Shown: in pieces, positions 38,422 through 47,280 of the stretch
Position numbering within the stretch: position 1 is the first letter of the stretch
Layout of the letters: each line of letters begins with the position of its first letter
DNA from: Bradyrhizobium arachidis
GTDB taxonomy: Bacteria > Pseudomonadota > Alphaproteobacteria > Rhizobiales > Xanthobacteraceae
DNA: 64,000 bases
Reading direction: 5' to 3'
Assembly (NCBI RefSeq): GCF_024758505.1
Contig: NZ_CP077970.1
Coordinates: 1,488,001-1,552,000, forward strand
Translations under genes and position numbers: made by a program
Notes under the pieces: model-generated
Seen by the model: the letters and a program-made list of their open reading frames with translations, nothing else
Database searches by the model: none
Told to the model about the DNA's origin: nothing

Positions 38422-39054
38422 TCAGGCAGTCTCCAACAAGACTGGTGTCCAGAGAACCAGCCCATCGAGACCGCCAGCAGCGCGTACCCTTTGAAGAGCT
38501 CCCACGGAGATTTCCAGGTGTCCTGCCACAGCGAGGGTGTCTCCGATATTGCAGGGAGCGGCGATACGGCAGAGCGGCCAGCCTGCGCGTTTCAATATTC
38601 TCTCCATCCGAACGTCGGTAACCGTGACGATGTTCTTAAGGCGTCTCGACAACCCGAATTCGATCATCCCCGCGAAAAGCTCATAAGTCGACTTGGCCAG
38701 CCCGTGTTCGCCCTTCGGAGCATGGGGAGAAGCATCAACTGCGAACCGGCTACTCTCCCAGACCAACGGGTCCGCCGGAGCAGGAAGCCCCCCAAGAACC
38801 ATTGGAAACGTATCGCGCACCATTGTCGGTCCCATGGTCGGCAAAAGACGAACCGAACCTTCCACATGACCCTCAAGAGAGGCTTGGATGAGATAGGCCG
38901 GATGCAGCGCATCGAAATCGTCCATTTCCATGTCGCCGCAGGTCTGAACGCTCCACTCCAATCGTTGCTTAAAAACGCGGTAGCGTAACTTATACATGGA
39001 TGCTAACGTGCAGGAAAACGCGCTGTACGATGACTCCGTAATAAGCTGAATCAT
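38422..39054 (-). CDS. LuxI/TraI-type acyl-homoserine-lactone synthase
   Basis: A 210-residue synthase with the family residues in order: LRYRVFKQRLEW (conserved Arg, Phe, Trp), MEMDDFDALHPAYLI (Asp/Asp pair), GSVRLLPTMGPTMVRDTFP (conserved Arg) and WESSRFAVD (Glu, Arg). These make N-acyl-homoserine lactone from S-adenosylmethionine and acyl-ACP. A strong ribosome site (GGGAGG, minus strand, 39060-39065) precedes the ATG. A LuxR-type gene lies 79 bases upstream in the same orientation, so the two are probably a coupled quorum circuit tied to the adjacent transfer genes. Confidence 0.88.
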   Translation of the reverse strand: MIQLITESSYSAFSCTLASMYKLRYRVFKQRLEWSVQTCGDMEMDDFDALHPAYLIQASLEGHVEGSVRLLPTMGPTMVRDTFPMVLGGLPAPADPLVWESSRFAVDASPHAPKGEHGLAKSTYELFAGMIEFGLSRRLKNIVTVTDVRMERILKRAGWPLCRIAAPCNIGDTLAVAGHLEISVGALQRVRAAGGLDGLVLWTPVLLETA

Positions 39055-39133
39055 GGTCCCCTCCCAAAGGAGAGGAGATTCTGGAGGAGCTGCGCGTCAA
39101 CATCATCCCCTATAACTATGCGGGATCAGAGTC

Positions 39134-39943
39134 TTAATCTTGCCCATCTCGTTTGGCAGCGGCCAATCGGGCGACGGCCTGAACGACTTTACGAACTCCC
39201 AGCTTGTCTCTCGCACTCCTTAAGTAATGAGCCACGGTGTTGTGGGATATGCCGAGGATCAGTCCAATTTCCCAAACGCTTTTGCCCTTTGCGGCCCAAT
39301 CCAAACATTCGACTTCGCGGGGAGACAGTACGATTCCGTCGATCGTCAGTTGACGCAAGAGCTTGCGGCGCACTTGCGAATGGAAGCATCTCGCTATCAG
39401 CTGAAGAACAGAGGCATTCAGATCGATGCACTTCTCGAATTGTGGTCGCCTTTGGTCAGTTGCAAAGGTCAGAGCAGCAACCGAGCCGTCTTCATCATGA
39501 ATTGGGAGGGTAAAACCTAGCCGAATTCCAAATTCGCTGGCTTCAGCAAGAAACTGTCGTTGCTCTGGGGAGATCGACGTGGCAGACAAATCCAAGCCCC
39601 ATCGGAACGGTTCGGTGTTCTCCAACGCGCGCGTGATAATCGGATCCAGACGTTCGTAGTGGCTGCCCACATAATGCGCGACCCATTTGTACGGATACGT
39701 TGATATGACCAATGGCTTTTTGCCAGCCCGCCGCGGCATGGCTAGATATGCAAAGCAAGGCAGATCAAGCTCGCTCGCGGTGATCGTCATCGCCTCTGCA
39801 AAGCCATCCGCATATTCAGCGCTCGAGAGGAGATCAATGTATCTTTGAAATATGCGATGCATGCTCATGCGCGACGATAACCGCTTTGCGGGACCAAGAA
39901 AGTGCGGAATAGTCCTGAATAGATGCGTGCTCGAAGGGGCCAT
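39134..39943 (-). CDS. LuxR/TraR-type quorum-sensing regulator
   Basis: An autoinducer-binding domain at the front: YPYKWVAHYVGSHYERLDPI (Trp, Tyr and Asp ligand residues), then PFRWGL. A C-terminal LuxR helix-turn-helix reads LSPREVECLDWAAKGKSVWE and GISHNTVAHYLRSARDKLGV. The product is 269 residues from ATG 39943. ATG 39868 (starting MSMHRIFQRY) gives 244 residues, closer to TraR; neither has a strong ribosome site, so the start is open. It lies just upstream of the LuxI-type gene. I see no convincing 18-base tra-box palindrome beside it. Confidence 0.85.
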   Translation of the reverse strand: MAPSSTHLFRTIPHFLGPAKRLSSRMSMHRIFQRYIDLLSSAEYADGFAEAMTITASELDLPCFAYLAMPRRAGKKPLVISTYPYKWVAHYVGSHYERLDPIITRALENTEPFRWGLDLSATSISPEQRQFLAEASEFGIRLGFTLPIHDEDGSVAALTFATDQRRPQFEKCIDLNASVLQLIARCFHSQVRRKLLRQLTIDGIVLSPREVECLDWAAKGKSVWEIGLILGISHNTVAHYLRSARDKLGVRKVVQAVARLAAAKRDGQD

Positions 39944-41320
39944 CCCGGTGAGCAGGAGCTCATTCGTGTGAAAGTCAAGCGGGCGGGGTCAACTATCGTC
40001 TTACAATCTCTTCGTTCTTATTCCAGCGCAGTATCGGCGCATAATTGCCGTTCTGCCGGAGACAACGATGGTGGGTTATAGTTTCGCGCGTCGTTTCAGG
40101 TTCTAGTATTATAGTTGTTTTGCCGTTATTCCAATGGCGGTGGTTTGCAATCCTGCGTTGTTGCGCAGAATTAGTTGAATTTCGGCGTTGAGCTTCATTG
40201 TTACGTATCAGTGGCAGCTCCCTTGCCAACCGTCCATCGCATACCCAGAAGAAGTGCTCCCTAGAGGCGTTCGGCGGCCGTCCCCGTTTGAGCGAACTAG
40301 CGCGTGCGAATGCTCCGCTCGCTCTCGGTCCTCATCGCTGGTGGTTAATGGTCTCATTTTGTTATTTTAATCGAGTTCGCCTCAGTCTCGCTGATGAGAG
40401 TGGTTGCTCCAGCAGAGGCCGCGAACGGCGATGCTCGTAGAAGGTGCTAGGGTGCGCGAGAGAGCCGGTTGCCTGCATACTGTCGACGGAATGCTTCTAC
40501 TAATCTCGCTATTTCATCTCCGCTATCACGTGAAGCTGCGGGACAGGATGGACCCAATCGTGAAGGAGAGTGAATATGGCGAGCCCGATCAGACACATCA
40601 TGATGTAGTGGCAGCGCGCGGAGACACCTCGACAGGTTCGTCCCTGGCCTCTACGAAGATCATAGCCGACCTGCCGGGGGTTTGGGGCTTGGCATGCGGC
40701 TCCACAAGGCTGACCACAGAGTGTCGTTGAAAGCTCCATATACGATATCGGTTATCGTCTCAACTTTGCGAGGTGTTCATGGCGACGATCTTGCACGTGC
40801 GTTACCCACGCACGCTTGTTGGCACTTATCAATACGGCGCTCTCTTAGCGAGGCCGTTAGATGGTCGCCAGAGAGCTTGAATCCGGCAGATTCACACCGA
40901 GCATAGGGCCGCTTTGAGACTCGCGGTTGCATTTACGAAGACCAACGTGCATTCGATGCGCGTCGTTGATATGGAGATGTCAACACCGAATAAGACCTTT
41001 CGCAAGCACTGAGAGTTCGTTACGGCTATCATTATGGTACGAAGTTCAGATCCCTCTCTGCTGTTTTTGCCCATCGGTTTCAAGTTGGCTCCGATCGGCG
41101 TCTAATTCTTGGATATCCCTCTCCGACTCGGGGGCGTTGCAGGCCGAATACGCTGTTGCTATACACGCGAGCGGGAGCGAGGCGCCGCCGCCCAAGAAAG
41201 TTCTACCGCTCGCCTATTCCAGCTTCGAAACCTCTTGAAAACAGAGCCGATTGCCAGTGCTTTCGTTGGGCTAGGATAGCTGTTTTCTGCCTCATTTCTT
41301 TTGCGAAGCCTAGGACCGAT
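39944..41320. other. Long intergenic region, no gene recognised
   Basis: Around 40000-40230 the base composition is AT-richer and the minus strand has a 78-codon frame rich in Asn, Arg and Thr (IANHRHWNNGKTTIILEPET) that matches nothing I know. At about 40906-41012 the plus strand reads AVAFTKTNVHSMRVVDMEMS and ends at a stop, possibly a protein tail. No nod box, NifA site or tRNA was found by eye. Confidence 0.4.
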
Positions 41321-41326
41321 CGACAT

Positions 41327-42096
41327 TCATTGCATCCAGATCATGGCAGCTGCGAGATGGATGAAGCCGGTAAAGTTCGCGGTTCGCCTGTCACAGCGGG
41401 TAGCGAAGCGCCGGAAGTGTTTAAGCCGGTAGAAGCAACGCTCGATGCGGTTGCGCTGCTTGTAGGCGTCGGCGTCGTGCGGAATGATGATCCTGCGGGT
41501 GCGGTTTGACGGGATCACCGCCGTCGCGCCGATCCCGGCGATGATCGCGCGCAGGGCGTTGCTGTCATAGGCTTTGTCGGCGAGCACCGCATCGCCGCAT
41601 TGCCCGTCGAGCAGCGCGGGGGCCTGGGTGATGTCGCCAACCTGTCCGGCCGTGACGATGAAGCGGAGCGGACGGCCAAGTGCATCGGCCAGCATGTGGA
41701 TCTTGGTGGTCAGTCCGCCTCGGGAGCGCCCCAGCGCCTGATCTTTGGCCCCCCTTTTCCGCTTGTGGCCTGCTGGTGGGCGCGAACAATGGTGCTATCG
41801 ATCATCAGATACTGGTTCTTGCGATCGGCGGTCAGAGCGGCGAACACCCGCTCCCAGACGCCGGCATGGCACCAGCGGCTGAAGCGCTGGTGCACGGTCT
41901 TCCACTTGCCGTACCGCTCCGGCAGGTCGCACCAGTGCGCGCCCGACCGTAACACCCACAAACATCCGTTCACGAACAGACGGTTATCCGCAGCTGACCG
42001 TCCCGGATCGCCAGCTTTGCCCCGCAGCAATGGCGAAATCTTCACCCATTGCGTCTCGTTCAACTCGTATCGCTTCGCCGCCATCATCCGCTCCAT
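41327..42096 (-). mobile_element. IS5-family (IS427-group) transposase in two frames
   Basis: The first frame (42096 to 41710) reads WVKISPLLRGKAGDPGRSAA and WCDLPERYGKWKTVHQRFSR, ending shortly after GKGGPKIRR. A -1 shift at the run AAAAGGGGGG (minus strand, 41749-41758) gives KRGAKDQALGRSRGGLTTK and then LADALGRPLRF, VLADKAYDSNAL and the C-terminal YKQRNRIERCFYRLKHFRRF. This is the usual two-ORF programmed-frameshift design of this group, so the enzyme may be functional. Terminal repeats were not resolved. Confidence 0.75.
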
Positions 42097-42129
42097 GTCG
42101 AATCACGGAGCTCTATGAATCAGCGATCA

Positions 42130-42775
42130 AACCGATTGGGAATCCTGAATGTCGATCGGCCCTAGCCGTTGGTTTTCATTCGTGTTGCTCCTCCGGACCC
42201 GCTGTTGGCCACGAGCAGCCAGGGCGCGAGAGAGGTACTCCGCCGCGGGACTCGGCCGTCCCCGGCCAGCTTCGATCGCAACCGCAACCGACTGCACGAT
42301 TGCTGCAAAGCGCACCGCTGTCTGGATCGCGGGTGAGCCAATGTCGGCTTCCTGCAGCGGCCTTCCTCGCGGGCGTCCATCCAGGCGCCGCAGCTGTTGA
42401 TGGCGGAGGCCGCCAGCGACCAAAGCTCCAAATCGACCCTGTCTGCGCCGAATCAGCCAGTCACATTCATGATTTGCCGCGGAGGACCGGTGTATTCGGA
42501 CTTGAGGCGAGACGAACGAACAAGTAGCAGACGTTGTTCACCGCCATCACGCAAGCAGCGGATTTGCCACCGGTGCCGCCGTCGCTGCCATCACGATAGC
42601 CGCGGCGAATTCCCATTGGGGCGATTACCACGGGCTTGCCGGTCGCGCTTGCGGAGCCAACAACTGCCCGTATTTGCCGGGTGATAACAGCAGCTCATCA
42701 GATACTACGATGCCAGGCTCAGTCTGACGTCCTTGGCGAAATCTGGAACCTTGCTTTTGGATTGTCCGATCGATC
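42130..42775 (-). pseudogene. ahpD: ahpD (alkylhydroperoxidase) pseudogene
   Basis: Minus-strand pieces read IDQIKSKVPDFAKDVRLSL at the start, KYGQLLAP, NNVCYLFVRLASSPN, then FELWSLAASAINSCGAWMDA (the region of the CxxC active site, here with one Cys replaced: SCGAWMDA) and IQTAVRFAAIVQSVAVAIE. The order matches AhpD, but stops and at least three frame changes separate the parts. It lies directly after the ahpC pseudogene. Confidence 0.65.
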
Positions 42776-42782
42776 TGGTGCC

Positions 42783-43336
42783 TCAGCCGATCTTCAGCGT
42801 TTCGCCCCCCACCTGGCGATTACAGGGGCAGAGCTCGTGGGTCTGCAACGCATCTAGCACGCGCAGGGTGTCCTTCGGGTTACGACCGACATTGAGATTG
42901 GTCGCATAGACGTGCTGGATGCTGTTGTCGGGGCGACGACGAAGGTGTAGCGATAGATGAAGCCCTCGGGCGCGCGCACGCCGAGTCCATCGACCAGTGT
43001 CCCCTTGGGGTCGGCGAACTGCCAGATAGGCAGATTATGTAGATCCTTGTGCACGCGTCGCCAGGCGAGCTTGCAGAACTCGTTGTCGTCGAACCACCCA
43101 GCACGACCGCATCACGATCAGCGAAATCCTGGTACAGCCGGGCAAACTCGGCGATCTCGGTCGGGCAAACGAAGGTGAAATCTTTGGGATAAAAGAAGAA
43201 GATTTTCCATTTCCCAGGGAAGCTCTTTTCGGTCAGCATCTCGAACGCGCTCTGCCCTTTTTCCCCCTGAATATGAAAGCCGAGCTTCACGCCGGTGATT
43301 CGAACGCCGGCAACTTACTTCCAATTCCGATCATAC
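42783..43336 (-). pseudogene. ahpC: ahpC (2-Cys peroxiredoxin) pseudogene
   Basis: From the ATG near 43336 the minus strand reads MIGIGSKLPAF, then after a frame change RITGVKLGFH, FPGKWKIFFFYPKDFTFVCP (peroxidatic Cys in FVCP), AVVLGGST, a second frame change and HKDLHNLPIWQFADPKGTLV. After a third frame change it reads TLRVLDALQTHELCPCNRQV (resolving-Cys region) and a stop at 42783-42785. Both redox cysteines remain, but three single-base lesions break the gene. It formed an operon with ahpD for peroxide defence. Confidence 0.7.
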
Positions 43337-44420
43337 TGTCCTCGCAGCTTTGCTTCCCGTGAACATCAGCGAAGCAAGCCATATGCCATTCATTCTCAAT
43401 ATTGAATGTCGTAAGTGCAACAAAATTAGATGCTCGCCGGGCAGGCATCTAAACGCCATCGTTCCGGTTGAACAGTCCATATCGCGCGCGGGCATGGATA
43501 GCCTCAGAGCCCGCTATTCACTTGGTCTCGAAAGGCGCCCAAGGTTGCCTGGGCGGCGAGGCCGTACCGGCTCTGGTTCCTGTCGATCACTTCGGCACTA
43601 GTGTCTCGCGGCGCAGCCGCCGTCGTCCTCCTGGGCAGCGCGCGCAGGAGTCGAAATGATCGAGATCGAACTTTGCGGCCGTTGCGGCTGGGTTGACCGT
43701 GACGTGGGCAGCGAGTCGCTGCAGCGGGCCCTTGACGTTTTGTGATTGTCGGACCGGAAATGACGTGATGCGTACGATCGGCAGGGGTGAGAAGCCGAGT
43801 GTTCTCGACGGTCGCTCAGACTGCGACGCATGGACCTCGGCTGTAGCGATCTTGGCCCCTTAGACAGGACTCGATCGTGCGCTTGAAGAGCTTACGGAAT
43901 CGCTCTTCCCCAGGCCACAGCTGGCGGATCCGTGTCAGCTCGAATGTGCGGAAGTTCTCACACGCCCCACAATCAGCAAGCCAGCGATGTCGACCTGAGT
44001 GCTCGCACGTCGGTTTGCGATTGTGCACGGTGCTCGTGATCCGTACCGCCACTTCGCGATCGATGCCGGGCTGACCGTTCTTCGCGCAATAGCACGGGCC
44101 ACGGGCGCTCGTGGCACGGGCATCCAAGCATCGACCGACCTGTGTCGCGCTCGAAGGCCAGTCTTCGCTCGCAATGCCCTCGCTCGTGATCGCAGAGACA
44201 GCGTGCGCCGATTTGCGAAGTCGATCGGGCGTGCCGCCGCCATCACCTATAGCCCGTCCCTTAGCGCAATGGTGGCGCCCGCAGCCCGCGGGCGCGCCAC
44301 TATGACAATGATCCACTCATTCTGATCAGCGCGAGGGGCTGTCACAGGATGGGCATCTATTACGAGGTATATTGACGCCTCACACTTCCGCGGAACCCAT
44401 CCGTCTCTGCCATTTCCGGA
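43337..44420. other. Eroded DNA, possible IS66 accessory-ORF scrap
   Basis: At 43656 the plus strand has a 29-codon frame starting MIEIELCGRCGWVDRDVGSE and ending LQRALDVL, which resembles the tail of IS66 small accessory proteins. A 166-codon minus frame (43816-44316) ends with GACENFRTFELTRIRQLWPG and a Cys/Arg-rich tail; I cannot place it. No divergent oxyR-like gene is present upstream of ahpC. Confidence 0.35.
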
Positions 44421-45260
44421 TTAGGTCCACCAAAGAACCAGATCCGGCCGAGCAAACCCGAAGAAGCAGTTCAGCAGAAGACGCCTTCCGTTCCCGGATT
44501 CTCGAGTGACCCCGTGAATGAAGCCGCCATCAATCAAAGCAATATCCCCGGCCTTCAGCACCAAGTCGCGATAAGGAATGCCCTTGAGATAAGCTGCCGA
44601 ATAAGGATACCCGGTGGTCTCCACATCTTGCGACTTCCGGTCGGTGACTGTCGGCTTGTGACTCCAGATACGCAGTTCACCACCTTTCTCGGGCATGCTG
44701 AGATAAAGATTGAGTGCTACGACCGTGTTATTTGCCACCGCCGCGATTTCGTAATTGTCCTCGGCACATAGGACTTGAGCGACGTCGTCGTGAGGCTCCA
44801 AAGCGTACATGCCCGCGCCCGACCAACAGAAAGCGCGGCAAATATTGGCCTGACCGTGCTCTGACCGGGCTAGCCGCAATTCAATTCCCTGGTTTTGCAG
44901 CTCACCTTTCAACGCATCAAATAATCCGCGGACCGGATCAACCAAATCGGCAAAAAGTGCGCGGACGAACGGCCGCGCTTTTTCCGAGTCGCCGAAATAC
45001 GTAGCAGCATCCTTTCTGTAGTGAGATGCGCCGATATATTGTCCAGGAACGCCATCTTTGCGTTCCTTGAGACCGGGATTATGACTAAAGTTCGCGGCGA
45101 TCTCCTCAGCTAGCGCGATACCGAACGCTTGCTTAATATGCAGGCCGGTAATCTCACCTCTTAAGACTGATAAGATCTCCGCAGTGCTGATTGAACCGCC
45201 TCGTTCTCTGATGGCAATGGGCGAGATAGCCGGCGTTTGAGGTAACTGGGCTGTCACCAT
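44421..45260 (-). CDS. 2-oxoglutarate/Fe(II)-dependent oxygenase
   Basis: A 279-residue protein from ATG 45260, which has an AGGAG site 8 bases upstream; this start is 4 bases after the aminotransferase stop. The iron-binding triad is visible as PHDD (H157, D159) and FIHGV (H249), with RR at 259-260 to bind 2-oxoglutarate. The double-stranded beta-helix segments are ALNLYLSMPEKGGELRIWS and LVLKAGDIALIDGGFIHGVT. It should hydroxylate (or otherwise oxidise) a small substrate. Given the coupled EctB-like gene, a diaminobutyrate-derived amino acid is a reasonable guess. It is not EctD by length or visible motif spacing. Confidence 0.75.
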   Translation of the reverse strand: MVTAQLPQTPAISPIAIRERGGSISTAEILSVLRGEITGLHIKQAFGIALAEEIAANFSHNPGLKERKDGVPGQYIGASHYRKDAATYFGDSEKARPFVRALFADLVDPVRGLFDALKGELQNQGIELRLARSEHGQANICRAFCWSGAGMYALEPHDDVAQVLCAEDNYEIAAVANNTVVALNLYLSMPEKGGELRIWSHKPTVTDRKSQDVETTGYPYSAAYLKGIPYRDLVLKAGDIALIDGGFIHGVTRESGNGRRLLLNCFFGFARPDLVLWWT

Positions 45261-45264
45261 TAGC

Positions 45265-46509
45265 TTACTCCTGTAGTGCTTGGTCGAGGATGGCGAACCC
45301 GCGATCCAGTTCGTCATCCGTGATTGCTATCGGCGGGAGAACTTTGATTACGTCGCGATTTGGCCCTGAAGATTCGATCAGCAGGCCGTTTTCGAATGCG
45401 ACATCGTGTACGTGGCCGACGATAGCCTGTGAACGGCACTTGAGGCCAGCCATCAGACCGCGGCCGCGCTTTTCTTCGATGGACCTGGGAAACTTCGCGA
45501 CGAGATCGTCAAGTCGCCTTTGCAGTTTGACAGCTGTCCGCTCGACGCCAGCAGTAAAGTTCTTGTCGGACCACATTTTGCACATGGCGCCTGCAGTCAC
45601 GAAAGCAAGATTGTTGCCTCTGAAAGTCCCGCTATGTTCTCCGGGATTCCATACGTCTATTTCGGGGCGAATCAAAACAATGGAGAGCGGATTGCCTAAA
45701 CCGCTTAGGGACTTGGAAAGACAGACGATGTCCGGGTCGATCTTCGCGAACTCGAACGAGAAAAAATCGCCCGTTCGTCCCGCGCCTGCTTGAATGTCGT
45801 CGATGATGAAAACAACGCCGTGGTCGCGGCAGATGCGCTGAACTTCTGTCAGCCAAAGTGCGGATGCAGTGTTCATGCCGCCTTCTGCCTGGACGGTCTC
45901 CAGAATGATTGCTGCGGGCTTTTCTATGCCGCTCCCCGGGTCGCCTAGGACGTAGTCGATGTAACTCGCCGAGTCGAAGGAACCGTTGGCATAGCCGTCG
46001 TATGGAATACGGATCACATCGTGCCGAGATACGCCACCGAGCTCTCTGGTTGAGGCTGAACCCGATACGGCCAAGGAGCCGAGCGACATGCCGTGGAACG
46101 AATTTGTAAAAGCCATAACGCTCGAACGGCCGGTGTATTTTCGAGCTAACGCAAGCGCCGCTTCATTAGCGTTTGTGCCGGTCGGCCCAGGAAACTGTAT
46201 TTTGTACGAAAGTCTCCTGGGTTTTAAGATTGCATCGACAAACACTTCAATAAATTCACGTTTCGCCGCCGTATACATATCGAGCGACAAAAGAATGTTC
46301 CCGCCGTTGAGATAATCAATTGCCGGTGCAAGAATCTTCGGGTTGTTGTGCCCATAGTTAAGTGCGCCCGAGCCCACAAGGAAATCAATATAGGATTTAC
46401 CAGCCTCATCCCAGATCGTCGCCCCACGGGCCCTCGCAAAGACTGTGGGAAACGATCGCCCATAGCGACGAACGTTAGACTCATGAAGCGAGAAAGCGTC
46501 GATATTCAT
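45265..46509 (-). CDS. Diaminobutyrate-2-oxoglutarate aminotransferase-like (class III, EctB-like)
   Basis: A 414-residue fold-type I PLP enzyme: NYGHNNPKILAPAIDYL, FPGPTGTNANEAALALARKY (phosphate loop), NSFHGMSLGSLAVSG, VVFIIDDIQAGAGRTG (cofactor Asp at 237) and CLSKSLSG with the Schiff-base Lys at 266. The FPGPTGTNANEAA signature is typical of EctB and related diaminobutyrate aminotransferases, which convert aspartate semialdehyde plus glutamate to 2,4-diaminobutyrate. No ectA or ectC follows; the only partner is the oxygenase gene, so ectoine is not the product. A different diaminobutyrate-derived metabolite is likely. Confidence 0.8.
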   Translation of the reverse strand: MNIDAFSLHESNVRRYGRSFPTVFARARGATIWDEAGKSYIDFLVGSGALNYGHNNPKILAPAIDYLNGGNILLSLDMYTAAKREFIEVFVDAILKPRRLSYKIQFPGPTGTNANEAALALARKYTGRSSVMAFTNSFHGMSLGSLAVSGSASTRELGGVSRHDVIRIPYDGYANGSFDSASYIDYVLGDPGSGIEKPAAIILETVQAEGGMNTASALWLTEVQRICRDHGVVFIIDDIQAGAGRTGDFFSFEFAKIDPDIVCLSKSLSGLGNPLSIVLIRPEIDVWNPGEHSGTFRGNNLAFVTAGAMCKMWSDKNFTAGVERTAVKLQRRLDDLVAKFPRSIEEKRGRGLMAGLKCRSQAIVGHVHDVAFENGLLIESSGPNRDVIKVLPPIAITDDELDRGFAILDQALQE

Positions 46510-46993
46510 TCTCTAATCCATATGCACGCATCACATCCAGCGAGATGCCGTCTGAGCACGTGCGGTTCCTGGGGAAAGGTGTGGCGGCAGCCTCATCACG
46601 ATGCTTTCCAAGCCGTTGATCGTTGGTTCAGGGTTGGCGAGTCCTTACGCGAGAAACGTGACCAACGAACCTACTAAGGCTGGTAGCCTTGCGCGATACA
46701 GAGCGATCTCTGCATCCTACCACATAGGCGCGTCGGCGATTTCGGCAAGCTGAATGCCCCCCTCGATTAGATGGAGATGTGACGCTCTGGACCGAGAACG
46801 CCGCTAAAGTCAGGAGGCCTAGATGAGTGGGTGCAGCTCTCTCCCCTAGGCTCAGGCGCCTGCCGCCTTTGCTTGCGGAAAGCGGCCGCAGCTGATTGCC
46901 GCAGCGCCGCTGATTGAGGAGCTTCTCCGTCCTCACCGCTGGTGTCCAGATCGGCGAACGGCCGTCAGCTGCAATTGTTGGACAAGCGATCCA
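46510..46993. other. Upstream region of the aminotransferase operon, no gene recognised
   Basis: Should hold the promoter for the two-gene operon on the minus strand; no convincing -35/-10, -24/-12 or nod-box pattern was found. A plus-strand fragment near 46580-46677 (HHDAFQAVDRWFRVGESLRE) is protein-like but unknown. Confidence 0.35.
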
Positions 46994-47192
46994 CCCTAGG
47001 TGCTTAGTCCCGGCATTTGCTGGAGGGAGGGCAAGCTTGAATTGTTCTGGCCGGGAAGTCCAGCATTTGCAGATCTATTCGTAAGGTGTGAGCCCGCCAG
47101 GGCTTTCAGCCGCCGAGCGTAGTCGTAGGCGGTGATGAAGTCGGGAAGGTGTGCCTCGAGTTGATCCGTGTCGGTCGCAATGGTAGCGCGGG
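46994..47192 (-). mobile_element. IS481-family element, C-terminal end fragment
   Basis: This stretch is clearly similar to 63475-63670 at the right edge of the window, starting with the same end sequence (CCCTAGGTG.TTAGTCCCGG) and carrying the last codons of an IS481 transposase. Similarity stops abruptly near 47192 and resumes at about 48703, so the copy is split by the IS701-like element. Confidence 0.7.
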
Positions 47193-47280
47193 ATAGTCGT
47201 ACTGAGTCAGACGGTCGCGGCCGTTGAGGCTAAGAATCAAGTAATTGTAGAGATTCAAGATTTGGCACGCGGAGGGCCAG

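Noticed and set aside
38152..38988. Long plus-strand open frame over the LuxI gene
   Set aside because: It is antisense to a clear LuxI-type synthase and has no family features.
39055..39133. Possible tra-box palindrome between the LuxI and LuxR genes
   Set aside because: No 18-base dyad symmetry was apparent.
39993..40229. Asn/Arg-rich 78-codon minus frame in an AT-richer stretch
   Set aside because: Composition looks like translated non-coding DNA; no start signal or relatives known to me.
46510..46993. Possible nod box or sigma-54 promoter upstream of the aminotransferase operon
   Set aside because: No ATC-N9-GAT array or GG-N10-GC spacing found by eye.
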